Translations under genes and position numbers: made by a program
Shown here: positions 1 to 7,683 of the stretch, one piece after another
Position numbering within the stretch: position 1 is the stretch's first letter
How the letters are laid out: each line of letters opens with the position of its first letter
The notes under the pieces: model-generated
The model's input: the letters and a program-made list of their open reading frames with translations, nothing else
What the model was told of the DNA's origin: nothing
Databases searched by the model: none
Source: an uncultured Ruminococcus sp.
Lineage (GTDB): Bacteria; Bacillota; Clostridia; Oscillospirales; Ruminococcaceae
Length of the DNA: 41,364 bases
Assembly: GCA_947566125.1 (NCBI GenBank)
Contig: CANOIR010000016.1
Location: 1-41,364, forward strand
Direction: 5' to 3'

Positions 1-138
1 TTGGATATAAACGATATAGTTGGAGCAGAGGGCTTCTTTGACGCAAGAAGGGTATGTGGTATTTTAATATCTGGCAATGCCGGCGGTATAAGAAGTACTT
101 ATTATGTATATGAAGATGATTTCAGCAGTGCAAATTAA
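1..138 (+). CDS. C-terminal fragment of an unidentified protein (cut by window start)
   Basis: An open frame runs from the first base to a TAA at 136-138 and gives 45 residues, including a Gly/Asn-rich stretch (ISGNAGGIRSTYYVY) and an acidic end (EDDFSSAN). I do not recognise the family. It is read as the tail of a gene starting upstream because no ribosome binding site can be seen and the frame is open at the edge. The next gene, feoA, begins 73 bases later on the same strand after an AT-rich gap. It could also be a chance open frame; its short length limits confidence. Confidence 0.4.
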   Translation: MDINDIVGAEGFFDARRVCGILISGNAGGIRSTYYVYEDDFSSAN

Positions 139-211
139 ATTATAGATACAGCTACTAAATATATAACAATATAAAAACATATGCATATACTGATAAAAAG
201 GAGTGTTGCAT

Positions 212-448
212 ATGCGTAAGCCATGTAAGCCACTTTCTCTTGTAATGGAAGGAGAAAAGGCAGTTATATCTTCCTTTCATCTTGGCGACGCTCTAAGGGA
301 AAGATTATATTCACTCGGTATGATACCGGGAACAAATGTTTCCTGTCTTTATAAAAGAAAGGGTGGACTCGCTGCATATAATGTAAGGGGTGCTGTCATT
401 GCCATAAGACTCAGTGATGCAAAATTTATTTTGGTAGATCAGCAGTAA
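212..448 (+). CDS. feoA: FeoA-like ferrous iron transport accessory protein
   Basis: The 78-residue product has the size and layout of FeoA, an SH3-like cytoplasmic protein that assists the FeoB ferrous iron permease. Visible family features are the segment LRERLYSLGMIPGTNV (turn after a helix, Gly-Met-x-Pro-Gly) followed by a strand pattern ending NVRGAVIAIRLSDAKFILV, where the Arg-Gly and Ala-Ile-Arg positions are typical. The ATG at 212 is chosen over the upstream GTG at 203 because an AAAAAGGAG ribosome binding site at 195-203 sits 8 bases before it. No feoB is present in this window, so this is a lone FeoA; it may work with an unlinked FeoB or be a regulatory FeoA-domain protein. A palindromic repeat element begins right behind the stop. 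Confidence 0.82.
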   Translation: MRKPCKPLSLVMEGEKAVISSFHLGDALRERLYSLGMIPGTNVSCLYKRKGGLAAYNVRGAVIAIRLSDAKFILVDQQ

Positions 449-453
449 AATTA

Positions 454-620
454 TAAGAACTTGTTCTCATAGGATTTATGAATAGATTTTCGAGCATAAT
501 TTTACTGAGGGTAAGGCGAAAAAGCGAAAGCATACTATTGTATGATGAGCTTTTAGGGCGAATCAATCAGTAAAATTTGCCGAAAAGATGCGTGCAATAC
601 CCTATGAAAACAAGTTCTAA
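454..620 (+). repeat. Covarying palindromic repeat element, copy A
   Basis: A 167-base imperfect palindrome lies behind feoA. The outer arms are at 456-473 (AGAACTTGTTCTCATAGG) and 601-618, whose complement differs at one base. An inner stem pairs TTTTCG plus AATTTTACTGA (487-508) with TCAGTAAAATT plus CGAAAA (568-587), leaving an internal loop. An apical CATAC/GTATG hairpin sits at 531-543. The shared blocks (TTTTCGAGCATAATTT, GCGAAAGCATAC, AATTTGCCGAAAAGA) recur in copies B (1662-1827) and C (12299-12453). Confidence 0.85.
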
Positions 621-630
621 TATAAAAATA

Positions 631-668
631 AAAAGGAATCTGATAGAAAATAAATCAGATTCCTTTTT
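631..668. terminator. Bidirectional rho-independent terminator between feoA and xre
   Basis: The arms AAAGGAATCTGAT and ATCAGATTCCTTT form a perfect stem with an A-run before it and a T-run after it. It can therefore stop both the plus-strand feoA transcript and the minus-strand xre transcript. Confidence 0.85.
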
Positions 669-670
669 TG

Positions 671-892
671 TCATTTTCTTTTTGGATAAGGATTCTTTTC
701 GTCTGTCATGCCAACCAAATAGTCTAAGCTGACATGATAAAATTCTGCAAGCTTTATTGCAAATTCAAGCGGCAAATCCCGTTCCATTCTTTCATATTTT
801 GAATAGAGAGATTGGTCGCATAATAAATATGCAGAAACTTGTTTTTGTGTCAGATCATAATCCTCTCGCAAATCTCGAATTCTTAAATACAT
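671..892 (-). CDS. Small XRE-family helix-turn-helix regulator
   Basis: The 73-residue protein is almost wholly one Cro/CI-type HTH domain: IRDLREDYDLTQKQVSAYL, then SLYSKYERMERDLP as the recognition-helix region, LAEFYHVSLDYLVG, and a short tail ending DEKNPYPKRK. The ATG at 892 is preferred to an upstream TTG at 949 because the family begins MxxxRIRDLRED; the binding site (GGTG) is weak. The same fold, start and PYPK tail occur in two tandem regulators at the far end of the window (40649-41213), so this is a paralogous family. It is divergent from a lipoprotein gene, and two near-identical inverted sites lie in the shared upstream region, suggesting repression of itself and that neighbour. 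The ligand, if any, is unknown. Confidence 0.85.
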   Translation of the reverse strand: MYLRIRDLREDYDLTQKQVSAYLLCDQSLYSKYERMERDLPLEFAIKLAEFYHVSLDYLVGMTDEKNPYPKRK

Positions 893-943
893 AGCATCAC
901 CGCTTTTATTATATATGAGTGCAATTCTTGTTATATAAAAATT

Positions 944-1020
944 GGACAAATAGTCCTATAACACCTATTGAATATTTGTTGTATATGCGAATTGAAAAAT
1001 AGGACTATTTGTACTATAAT
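944..1020 (+). promoter_or_regulatory. Promoter of the lipoprotein gene with two inverted operator-like sites
   Basis: The promoter is TTGAAA at 992-997, a 17-base spacer, and TATAAT at 1015-1020. A site ATAGGACTATTTGTAC (999-1014) fills most of the spacer. Its inverted copy GGACAAATAGTCCTAT (944-959) matches in 15 of 16 positions and lies near the XRE gene start. Binding to both would bridge the divergent promoters. That the XRE protein is the binder is inferred from position. Confidence 0.75.
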
Positions 1021-1055
1021 ATGTAATATAATAAAATTTTAAGGAGAAATATACA

Positions 1056-1547
1056 ATGAATAAAAATTTTACAATATGTGCTGCTCTTTGCATAAGCGTG
1101 GGATTACTGGCGGGCTGCGGTAATAGTAATGATCTAAAATCAACAGAAAATAATACTGATGCTGCATATACTACAGAAAAATCCGATTCAGAAAACACCT
1201 TAGAAAATATAATATATACATCTGAAAATATAAAAGTCACATATCTTGGCATAGATGAAAACAAAATTTTCGGTCCAGAACTTAAACTCCAAATTGAAAA
1301 TCTATCAGAACAGAATATATCTTTAAGCATAAAAAATTCGTCTGTAAATGGTGCTATGATAGATACTTTATTTTATGCGGACATTACCCCAGGCAAAACT
1401 GCAAATAAGTCTGTAACATTCTTGAAAAGCGACTTAGAAGATAATAATATAACTGAAATTGATACATTTGAGTTTTCATTTAATATATATAATTCAGATA
1501 CACTGGAAAATATAGAAGATACTGACATGATAACAATAAATCCATAA
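1056..1547 (+). CDS. Putative secreted lipoprotein of unknown function
   Basis: The 163-residue product starts with a lipoprotein signal peptide: MNKN, a hydrophobic core, and the lipobox LLAGC with Cys21 as the predicted lipidation site. A Ser/Asn/Thr/Glu-rich linker (about 22-60) follows. The C-terminal part, from KVTYLGIDENKIFGPELKLQIEN onward in pieces, alternates strands in the manner of DUF4352/DUF5067-type immunoglobulin-like domains (a phrase like IENLSEQNISL is typical), but this assignment is tentative. The start is supported by AAGGAG at 1041-1046 and a strong promoter at 992-1020. The gene is divergent from an XRE regulator whose putative operator lies inside the promoter, so it is probably repressed by that protein. 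Confidence 0.78.
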   Translation: MNKNFTICAALCISVGLLAGCGNSNDLKSTENNTDAAYTTEKSDSENTLENIIYTSENIKVTYLGIDENKIFGPELKLQIENLSEQNISLSIKNSSVNGAMIDTLFYADITPGKTANKSVTFLKSDLEDNNITEIDTFEFSFNIYNSDTLENIEDTDMITINP

Positions 1548-1567
1548 AATAAATAAATAAAACAATT

Positions 1568-1596
1568 GGGAGAAATTTTTATAGATTTCTCCCTTT
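1568..1596 (+). terminator. Rho-independent terminator after the lipoprotein gene
   Basis: GGGAGAAAT and ATTTCTCCC form a 9-bp stem with an AT loop, followed by TTTACTTT. It lies 20 bases past the lipoprotein stop codon. Confidence 0.8.
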
Positions 1597-1661
1597 ACTT
1601 TAAGATTTATTTAAGAATACAGCCTTATACTAAAGATAACATAATAAATTCTCGGTACATT

Positions 1662-1827
1662 AAGAACCCGTCTTCATAAAATGTATCATACGTCTTTTCG
1701 GCAAATTTTTTCGCTGACTGCGTTAAAAAATCTCACCATACGAAAGTATGCTTTCGCTTTTTTGTCTTGTTAGCGAAAAAATTATGCTCGAAAATCCGCA
1801 CACTAATCTTATGAAGACAGGTTCTAA
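1662..1827 (-). repeat. Covarying palindromic repeat element, copy B (inverted orientation)
   Basis: Read on the minus strand this about 166-base element matches copy A in its conserved blocks: TTTTCGAGCATAATTTT, AAGCGAAAGCATAC, GTATGGTGAG and AATTTGCCGAAAAGAC. Its arms differ from copy A but still pair with each other: AATTTTTTCGCT with AGCGAAAAAATT, and AGAACCTGTCTTCATAA with TTATGAAGACGGGTTCT. It separates the lipoprotein gene from the dockerin protein gene. Confidence 0.85.
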
Positions 1828-1854
1828 GTCTTTTTATTGAAAGGAGTATTCTAT

Positions 1855-4800
1855 ATGAAAAAATCATTTATACGCAAAACCGCAGCAGGTGCTATAAGCA
1901 TTGCACTTCTAAGTTCAAATTTTATAAGTGCAGATGCTGCCACTTTACTCGGAGATGTAAATCAAGACAGTGCAGTAGGTATTGCTGATATCGTTTCTCT
2001 CCAGAAGTATATAATAAATCAAGGCACTCTTTCTTCTGACGGAAAGTCAAATGCAGACATCAACAGCGATAATAGAGTAAACATATTCGATCTCTCTTTG
2101 CTTAAAAATATGGTATCTAATCCGTTTTCTGATACTATTAAAATTCATCTGAGCGACAATGGAATCACCGTTGAAAACGATTCTAATAATGTTGTTGCTG
2201 TAAATAATAAAGTCGTTACTATCTCTGCATCAGGCAAATATATTGTAGACGGAACTATAAATGATGGTCAAATACTTGTAAATATCCCTGATATTATTGC
2301 GGACGCCGCAGCTGCTGAAATCACTTTGAATAATGTTTCTATGACAAACAGCTCAATGCCATGTATATATTCTCAAAGTGCTGATAAACTCAAGATCACT
2401 GCAATAGGTACAAATGATCTTACTGATACAGCTACAACTGCACGCACAGATGCTCCGGCTTGTATCTATTCTCTTACTGATACTACTATTACTAAAAACA
2501 GCGGTGGTACTCTTAATATTACATCTTCATTCAATAGAGGTATTGACTGTAATGAAGACTTGAACCTAAACGGCGGTACTATAAACATCAATACTGATGT
2601 TGACACTCTATCTGATTGTGATGCTATTAAAGCTCGTGAAACTGTTTCTATTGACGGTGCAGATATAGTTATTGATTCATCTGCTGACGGTATTAAGTCA
2701 AGCAAAAGAAATGTTGAAGTGCTTTCCGGAAACATAAAAGTAAAGGCCGGTAATGATGCTATTCAGGCTGCAACTTCTATTGATATTTCAGGCGGTACAG
2801 TTGTTGCAGGTGGCGACAGGGGACTTAGACTTGACGACGGCGGCACTCTGAATATTACAGGCGGAAACATTATTGCAACTGCTACAGATTATCAGATAAC
2901 AGACATTGCACAAAGCCTTGCAAATGTTGATATGAGCGGTTCTACTCAGAATATTATGCTGCTTGATTTCAATACACAGCAGTCTAAAAAACAAGCTGTA
3001 ACTCTTACTCAAAATGGTAAAATAGCATTTGAAATGACAGCAAATAAAAAGTTTAACTATGCACTTATAAGCTCTTCTGCTATTGCTTCAGATTCTACAT
3101 ATAATCTCTATGTAGGCGATGCACAGCAGGGACATCCAAACGGTCAGTCCGCAGACTTCAAAGTATCATCAGGCTCAACTGAATTTACTGATGTTGCACC
3201 TCTTATAGGAAGTGTAATTACGGTACCTGATGATAAAACAGCAACATCCATTGTATATAATGGAAACAGAGTTTCTGCTTTAAATGCTTCCGGTTCAACA
3301 ATCAGCTCACCATCTAATGTTACTATTTCAGGAAACAGTGTTACTGTTAAAGAACCAGGCGTTATGTCTGTAAGCGGTTCATCAGATAATGCACAGATAA
3401 TCGTTGACTGCGATAAGACTACATATCCTACAGGTGTTGTAGAACTTGATCTTGTTGGTGCAGAGCTTTCTAATTCATCTGCTGCACCTATTTACGTTAA
3501 ACAAATCGGTGATGAGGTTCAAATCGTTGCTAAAAACGGAACTGTAAATACAATTTCAGACGGCACAAGCCACAGCGATACAAATACTGATGGTGAAACT
3601 ATTCCGGCTGCTATTTATGCTGAAGATGATCTTAAGATAAAAGGGCAGGGTACACTAAATGTAAACGGCAATACTGAAGATGGCATTGCTACGAAAAATG
3701 ATCTTAAAATTTACAACGGCATTGTTAATGTAACTGCTAAAGATGATGGTTTAAGAGGTGGTGACAGTGTTACCATTGGAAATGATACTGCTACTGATTT
3801 CAGCAGTTTAAATCTTACAGTTAATGCAGGATCAGGCGATGGTGTTAAAGCTAATGATATGGATACATCAAGCGGAAAGGGATTTATCACGATAAACGGT
3901 GGTACTATAAATGTTACAGCAAATTCTGATGGATTCCATGCATCACAAAACCTGAATGTAAACAATGGAGATATTACAATTAAAACTACTGGTTCATCCT
4001 CTTCAACACCTGATGCAAGTGCAAAAGGTCTTAAAGCCGGACGTACGGATGATATTACAGGCACATCTGTAACTGGTGCTATAACTATAAACGGCGGACA
4101 TATCAATGCTGATACAAAGGACGACTGTGTTCACGCAAGCGGAAATATTTACCTCTATGGAGGAACTCTTGAACTGAATTCCGGTGATGACGCTGTACAC
4201 AGCGATGCTGACCTTACAATAGGCAAGGGCAATAATACTTTTGATGACCTTACTGTAATCGTAGAAGCTTGCTATGAAGGAATGGAAGCAATAAATATTA
4301 CACAAAACAGCGGAAGTGTTATTGTAAATTCTACTGATGATGGATATAATGCAGCAGGTGGTGCAGATGGTTCTGGTAATATGGGTCCTGGCGGCTGGGG
4401 CGGCGGAAACTGGGGCGGAAGCTCTTCTGGCGGTAATTATTCAATTAATATAAACGGCGGTTTTGCTCTTGTAAATGCAACAGATGGTGACCATGACGGA
4501 TTCGATTCAAATGGTTCTATTACCATTAAAGACGGCTATATCATTTCAAACGGCAATGAACCTATTGACAGTGACGGCACTCAAACATACACAGGTGGTG
4601 TATATGTTAAAAATACCGGTTCTGGTGGAATGGGCGGCCCTGGCGGTGGAATGGGCGGCGGAATGGGCGGTTCATCCTCAATGACCCAATCTGTATCCGC
4701 ATCAGTTTCTGTAAGTGCAGGTACAAGAATAACAATCTGCGATGGAAACAGCAATGTAATTGTATCATTTATCGCTGACAAGAACGTTTCCAATATCATT

Positions 4801-4968
4801 GCAGGCTGCATAGAATATACCGGTGCAACTGTTTATACTGGCGGTGAGCTTAGTGGAGCAACATACTTCCAAACAGTAGACCAAACTCAGCTGGCAGCAT
4901 ATGGCGGAAAGCTTACAGGCGGCACAGCAGCAAGCAGTGGAAGCAGTAATACAAATCCATGGAAATAA
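1855..4968 (+). CDS. Secreted dockerin protein with two Cthe_2159-like beta-helix modules
   Basis: The 1037-residue product has a signal peptide (MKKSFIRK, hydrophobic core, cleavage near SADAA, about residue 28). A type I dockerin-like domain follows at about 33-88: two Ca-binding loops, GDVNQDSAVGIADIVSLQKY and ADINSDNRVNIFDLSLLKNM, with Asp/Asn at 34, 36, 38, 45 and 68, 70, 72, 79. The rest consists of repeated short strands such as GGTININTD, IDISGGTVVAGGDRG, LTINGG-type turns and DDGLRGG, matching the carbohydrate-binding family described for C. thermocellum Cthe_2159. The unit appears twice (about 93-390 and 490-900), each opening with a VTISASGKY or VTVKEPGVM strand. Gly-rich loops (GGGMGGGMGG) occur late. 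The start at 1855 is preferred over a TTG at 1837 because AAAGGAG lies just before it. A likely role is binding plant or pectic polysaccharide in a cohesin-dockerin complex; catalytic activity is not shown. The N-terminal dockerin position is unusual. Confidence 0.82.
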   Translation: MKKSFIRKTAAGAISIALLSSNFISADAATLLGDVNQDSAVGIADIVSLQKYIINQGTLSSDGKSNADINSDNRVNIFDLSLLKNMVSNPFSDTIKIHLSDNGITVENDSNNVVAVNNKVVTISASGKYIVDGTINDGQILVNIPDIIADAAAAEITLNNVSMTNSSMPCIYSQSADKLKITAIGTNDLTDTATTARTDAPACIYSLTDTTITKNSGGTLNITSSFNRGIDCNEDLNLNGGTININTDVDTLSDCDAIKARETVSIDGADIVIDSSADGIKSSKRNVEVLSGNIKVKAGNDAIQAATSIDISGGTVVAGGDRGLRLDDGGTLNITGGNIIATATDYQITDIAQSLANVDMSGSTQNIMLLDFNTQQSKKQAVTLTQNGKIAFEMTANKKFNYALISSSAIASDSTYNLYVGDAQQGHPNGQSADFKVSSGSTEFTDVAPLIGSVITVPDDKTATSIVYNGNRVSALNASGSTISSPSNVTISGNSVTVKEPGVMSVSGSSDNAQIIVDCDKTTYPTGVVELDLVGAELSNSSAAPIYVKQIGDEVQIVAKNGTVNTISDGTSHSDTNTDGETIPAAIYAEDDLKIKGQGTLNVNGNTEDGIATKNDLKIYNGIVNVTAKDDGLRGGDSVTIGNDTATDFSSLNLTVNAGSGDGVKANDMDTSSGKGFITINGGTINVTANSDGFHASQNLNVNNGDITIKTTGSSSSTPDASAKGLKAGRTDDITGTSVTGAITINGGHINADTKDDCVHASGNIYLYGGTLELNSGDDAVHSDADLTIGKGNNTFDDLTVIVEACYEGMEAINITQNSGSVIVNSTDDGYNAAGGADGSGNMGPGGWGGGNWGGSSSGGNYSININGGFALVNATDGDHDGFDSNGSITIKDGYIISNGNEPIDSDGTQTYTGGVYVKNTGSGGMGGPGGGMGGGMGGSSSMTQSVSASVSVSAGTRITICDGNSNVIVSFIADKNVSNIIAGCIEYTGATVYTGGELSGATYFQTVDQTQLAAYGGKLTGGTAASSGSSNTNPWK

Positions 4969-4982
4969 ACATTTAAATTTTT

Positions 4983-5018
4983 CAAGCCGACATTTTTGAG
5001 AATGTCGGCTTGATTTTT
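4983..5018. terminator. Bidirectional terminator between the dockerin gene and mnmE
   Basis: CAAGCCGACATT pairs with AATGTCGGCTTG, followed by a T-run on the plus strand. The two convergent genes end on either side (4968 and 5026). Confidence 0.85.
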
Positions 5019-5025
5019 TAATTAA

Positions 5026-6396
5026 TTATTTACCTACACAGAATCGTGAAAAGACATCTTCTACTACCTTTTCTGATACTCTCTCTCCCGTTAAATTCAT
5101 AAGTTCCTCTGCTGCTCCATCTAGTATTACAGTTATGGCATCAAGATTTATTCCTACATCTAATGCTTCTATGGCTTCGTCTACAAGCTCCTTAGCTGAT
5201 TTGGCACAGCAAAGCTGTCTTTCATTTGATAGTATTCCCATCTCGGGAATTATATCTCCTTTATAAAACATCTCCTCAATGGCTTCTGTAAGCTCCTCAA
5301 GCCCTTTGCCCTCTTTGGCAGACATTTCTATACACTTCTCAAACTCACCGCTTAAACGCTCCTTCAAGCCACTTTTAACGCTCTTGTCAAGCTTATTTAC
5401 TATGGCGATAACCCTCTTACCCTTGAGCTTATGCAAAAGCTCTTCATCTTCTTCGCTAAGCGGCTCTGTTCCATCAAATACTGCCAAAACTAAATCCGCT
5501 CTTTCTAATCGCTCTCTGGCTATGTTTACTCCTATCTGCTCTATTACATCTTCTGTTTCTCTTATTCCGGCTGTATCCCATAATCTTAATGTAGCATCTC
5601 CCAAACGTATCCTTTCTTCTACTACATCTCTTGTAGTTCCTGCTATATCTGTTACTATGCTTCTATCACAGCCATTAAGCAAATTAAAAAGCGTTGACTT
5701 GCCAACATTCGGTCTTCCTATAATTACTGCTGATACGCCTTCTTTTATTATCCTGCCATAATCTCCTGTATCTATTACCTTGAAAAGTTCATCACATACT
5801 TCACAAAGATTAGATCTCAACACATCAGGCTCAACCTCCGGTATGTCATCTTCAGGATAATCTGCCCAGGCTGCAAGTGCACCTAAGACTTCAACCATTT
5901 TATCTATTATGCCTCTTATCCTTCTATACACCGCTCCTTCCTGTATGGAACGAGCAAATTTAAGCTCTCGCTCTGATGATGCTGATATTATGTCCATTAC
6001 CGCTTCTGCTTCTGTAAGCATCAGCTTGCCATTTTGAAATGCTCTCTTTGTAAATTCTCCTGCCTCCGCTAAAACCGCACCTGCATCTATTACTGTACGC
6101 AATATCATACGTGAAACATATATTCCGCCATGACAGGAAATTTCTACCACATCTTCACCTGTATAACTCTTTGGTGCTTTGAATACAGTGAGAACACCTT
6201 CATCAAGAACTTCATCATTCCTTACAGCTTTGCCGTAAGCACAGGTGTATCCCTTCATTTCAGATGGAAGTTTACCGGATATCGTATGGAAAACTTTATC
6301 TGCTATCTCAAGCGAACTGTCACCTGAAATTCTTATAACAGCAATACCGCCTTCTGCCTGAGGTGTGGATATTGCTGCGATCGTTGTACCGTTCAT
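5026..6396 (-). CDS. mnmE: tRNA uridine-5-carboxymethylaminomethyl synthesis GTPase MnmE
   Basis: MnmE, with MnmG, modifies the wobble uridine (U34) of certain tRNAs in the cytoplasm. The 456-residue protein has the full family layout: N-terminal formyl-THF-binding domain (TIAAISTPQAEGGIAVIRIS), helical domain, inserted G domain with GRPNVGKS (227-234), IAGTTRD (about 251-257), DTAG (274-277) and NKLD, and the C-terminal CVGK motif with the catalytic Cys453. AGGAGG sits just upstream of the ATG at 6396. It is the last gene of the leftward origin cluster, separated from jag by a terminator-like hairpin, a repeat fragment and a parS site, so it probably has its own promoter. MnmG is encoded at 21668. 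Confidence 0.97.
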   Translation of the reverse strand: MNGTTIAAISTPQAEGGIAVIRISGDSSLEIADKVFHTISGKLPSEMKGYTCAYGKAVRNDEVLDEGVLTVFKAPKSYTGEDVVEISCHGGIYVSRMILRTVIDAGAVLAEAGEFTKRAFQNGKLMLTEAEAVMDIISASSERELKFARSIQEGAVYRRIRGIIDKMVEVLGALAAWADYPEDDIPEVEPDVLRSNLCEVCDELFKVIDTGDYGRIIKEGVSAVIIGRPNVGKSTLFNLLNGCDRSIVTDIAGTTRDVVEERIRLGDATLRLWDTAGIRETEDVIEQIGVNIARERLERADLVLAVFDGTEPLSEEDEELLHKLKGKRVIAIVNKLDKSVKSGLKERLSGEFEKCIEMSAKEGKGLEELTEAIEEMFYKGDIIPEMGILSNERQLCCAKSAKELVDEAIEALDVGINLDAITVILDGAAEELMNLTGERVSEKVVEDVFSRFCVGK

Positions 6397-6444
6397 ATTT
6401 TACCTCCTAAAAATCAAACTGCTTAAACAATCAAAACTTCAAAA

Positions 6445-6460
6445 TGTTCCACGTGGAACA
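6445..6460. promoter_or_regulatory. parS site 1 (ParB-binding centromere)
   Basis: Perfect 16-base palindrome TGTTCCACGTGGAACA, matching the Firmicutes parS consensus (TGTTNCACGTGNAACA). It is one of six identical sites in the window and the only one left of dnaA; it lies 48 bases upstream of the mnmE start. Confidence 0.95.
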
Positions 6461-6517
6461 TTTTTGTTCTACGTACTTTTCTCCCTGCATCAGATTTGTA
6501 AATTAAATTATATAAAG

Positions 6518-6556
6518 CAAAAAGACCGCTGCAAATTTTCAGTCTTGCAGCAGCCT
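6518..6556 (-). terminator. Rho-independent terminator after jag
   Basis: On the minus strand GGCTGCTGCAA pairs with TTGCAGCGGTC (one G-T pair), followed by TTTTT. It ends the rpmH-rnpA-yidD-yidC-jag transcript. The arms resemble those of the terminator after noc at 25300. Confidence 0.75.
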
Positions 6557-6564
6557 TTTATTTC

Positions 6565-6619
6565 TTAGAAACTGTCCACATAGAAATTGTGTGCGGAATT
6601 TCCTGTGTGGAAAAGTTCT
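6565..6619 (+). repeat. Shortened palindromic repeat relative, copy F
   Basis: The left end (TTAGAAACTGTCCACATAG, then GTGTGCGGAATTT) follows the left end of copy B read on its minus strand (TTAGAACCTGTCTTCATAAG, GTGTGCGGATTTT). The centre is missing and the right arm is CTGTGTGGAAAAGTTCT. The outer arms remain complementary with few mismatches. It ends at the jag stop codon. Confidence 0.55.
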
Positions 6620-7650
6620 CAAAGCTCTATTTTGCCATAAAGACCAGTGTTAAGTTCATCTTCAGGTCTTGGCTTCTTGTAATCCTTTTCAAAGCTTGTC
6701 TTCATATTATCAAGATTACTTGGCTTGAAATCTTCCGGTCGCTTTTCACGATACGGTCTTCTATTGCCGTCATTTCCATTGTTTCTGCGATTACGGCGAT
6801 TTTGTCCGCCAGGTACTGCTACAACTACCTTACGATAAGGGTCTTCGCCTACACTGTGTGATACTACACCGTCGATCTCTGCAATCTTTGAATGAATAAT
6901 TCTTCTTTCATATGGATTCATAGGTTCGAGCGTAGTAGAACGTCCTGAACGCAGTACATTCTTAGCGATCTTTTCAGCAAGCTGCTCAAGTGTCTTGCGG
7001 CGTTTTACTCTGTAGCCATTGCTGTCAAGCATTATTCTATTGTATTCTTCCATGCCTCTGTTAGCAATAATGCTTGCCAGATACTGAATAGAATCAAGAG
7101 TTTCTCCTCTTCTTCCAATGATTATACCGCTCTTGCTTTCACTTGTTACATTCATAAGAATGCCATTCTCAATTATTGAAACTGCTACGTTTACATTAAC
7201 GCCCATTTTTTCATAAATGGCAGTAATATATGTTTTTGCAGCCTTGAGATTATCAGGCAATTCATCATCTGAAAGTTCTTTCGCTTCTGTATATGTGCTT
7301 TCTTCATTCTTTTCAGCAGATTCTGAGTATTTTTCTTCTTCCTTCTCTACTGTTTCCTTAGTATCTTCTACATTAGAATTTACTTCTTCTTTTGTATCTT
7401 CTAAATTGCTTTTTTCAGCAAAAATGTCGTCCATTTCAATAATAGATGGAGCTTTTGTTTCTCTTTTTGAAGGTTCTGCTGTCTTTGGAGAAACACTTTC
7501 TTCATATATAGCTTCAACCTTCATCTTACCAAAAAATCCTTTTTTCTCTTCAAGAACTCTAAACACAATAAAATCTTCAGATACCCCAAACTGCTCGACA
7601 GCAAGCTTTTTAGCTTGTTCCATCTTTTTTACGATAAAAACCTCAGTCAT
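6619..7650 (-). CDS. jag: Jag/KhpB RNA-binding protein (SpoIIIJ-associated)
   Basis: The 343-residue protein has the three Jag domains in order: an N-terminal Jag_N domain (VEQFGVSEDFIVFRVLEEKKGF in pieces, about 15-50), a long Glu/Ser/Thr-rich linker (about 60-130), a KH domain with its GxxG loop as GRRGE (about 175-190), and an R3H domain (PYERRIIHSKIAEIDGVVSH, about 245-270). A basic Arg/Asn-rich tail follows. KhpB family members bind RNA and affect cell elongation and division in Gram-positive bacteria. It lies 33 bases downstream of yidC in the same leftward operon, its usual location. The acidic linker and basic tail are longer than in many relatives. No unusual residue is apparent in the KH or R3H motifs. 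Confidence 0.95.
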   Translation of the reverse strand: MTEVFIVKKMEQAKKLAVEQFGVSEDFIVFRVLEEKKGFFGKMKVEAIYEESVSPKTAEPSKRETKAPSIIEMDDIFAEKSNLEDTKEEVNSNVEDTKETVEKEEEKYSESAEKNEESTYTEAKELSDDELPDNLKAAKTYITAIYEKMGVNVNVAVSIIENGILMNVTSESKSGIIIGRRGETLDSIQYLASIIANRGMEEYNRIMLDSNGYRVKRRKTLEQLAEKIAKNVLRSGRSTTLEPMNPYERRIIHSKIAEIDGVVSHSVGEDPYRKVVVAVPGGQNRRNRRNNGNDGNRRPYREKRPEDFKPSNLDNMKTSFEKDYKKPRPEDELNTGLYGKIEL

Positions 7651-7683
7651 TTATGTTCAACCTTTCATATTATATATCGGATA

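Noticed and set aside
317..332. ACCGGGAACAAAT as a Noc-binding site
   Set aside because: It matches only half of the ATTTCCCGGGAAAT palindrome; no full Noc site was found in the window.
965..1330. Minus-strand open frame of 121 codons over the lipoprotein gene
   Set aside because: It overlaps a plus-strand gene with a signal peptide, promoter and ribosome binding site, and its product has no recognisable features.
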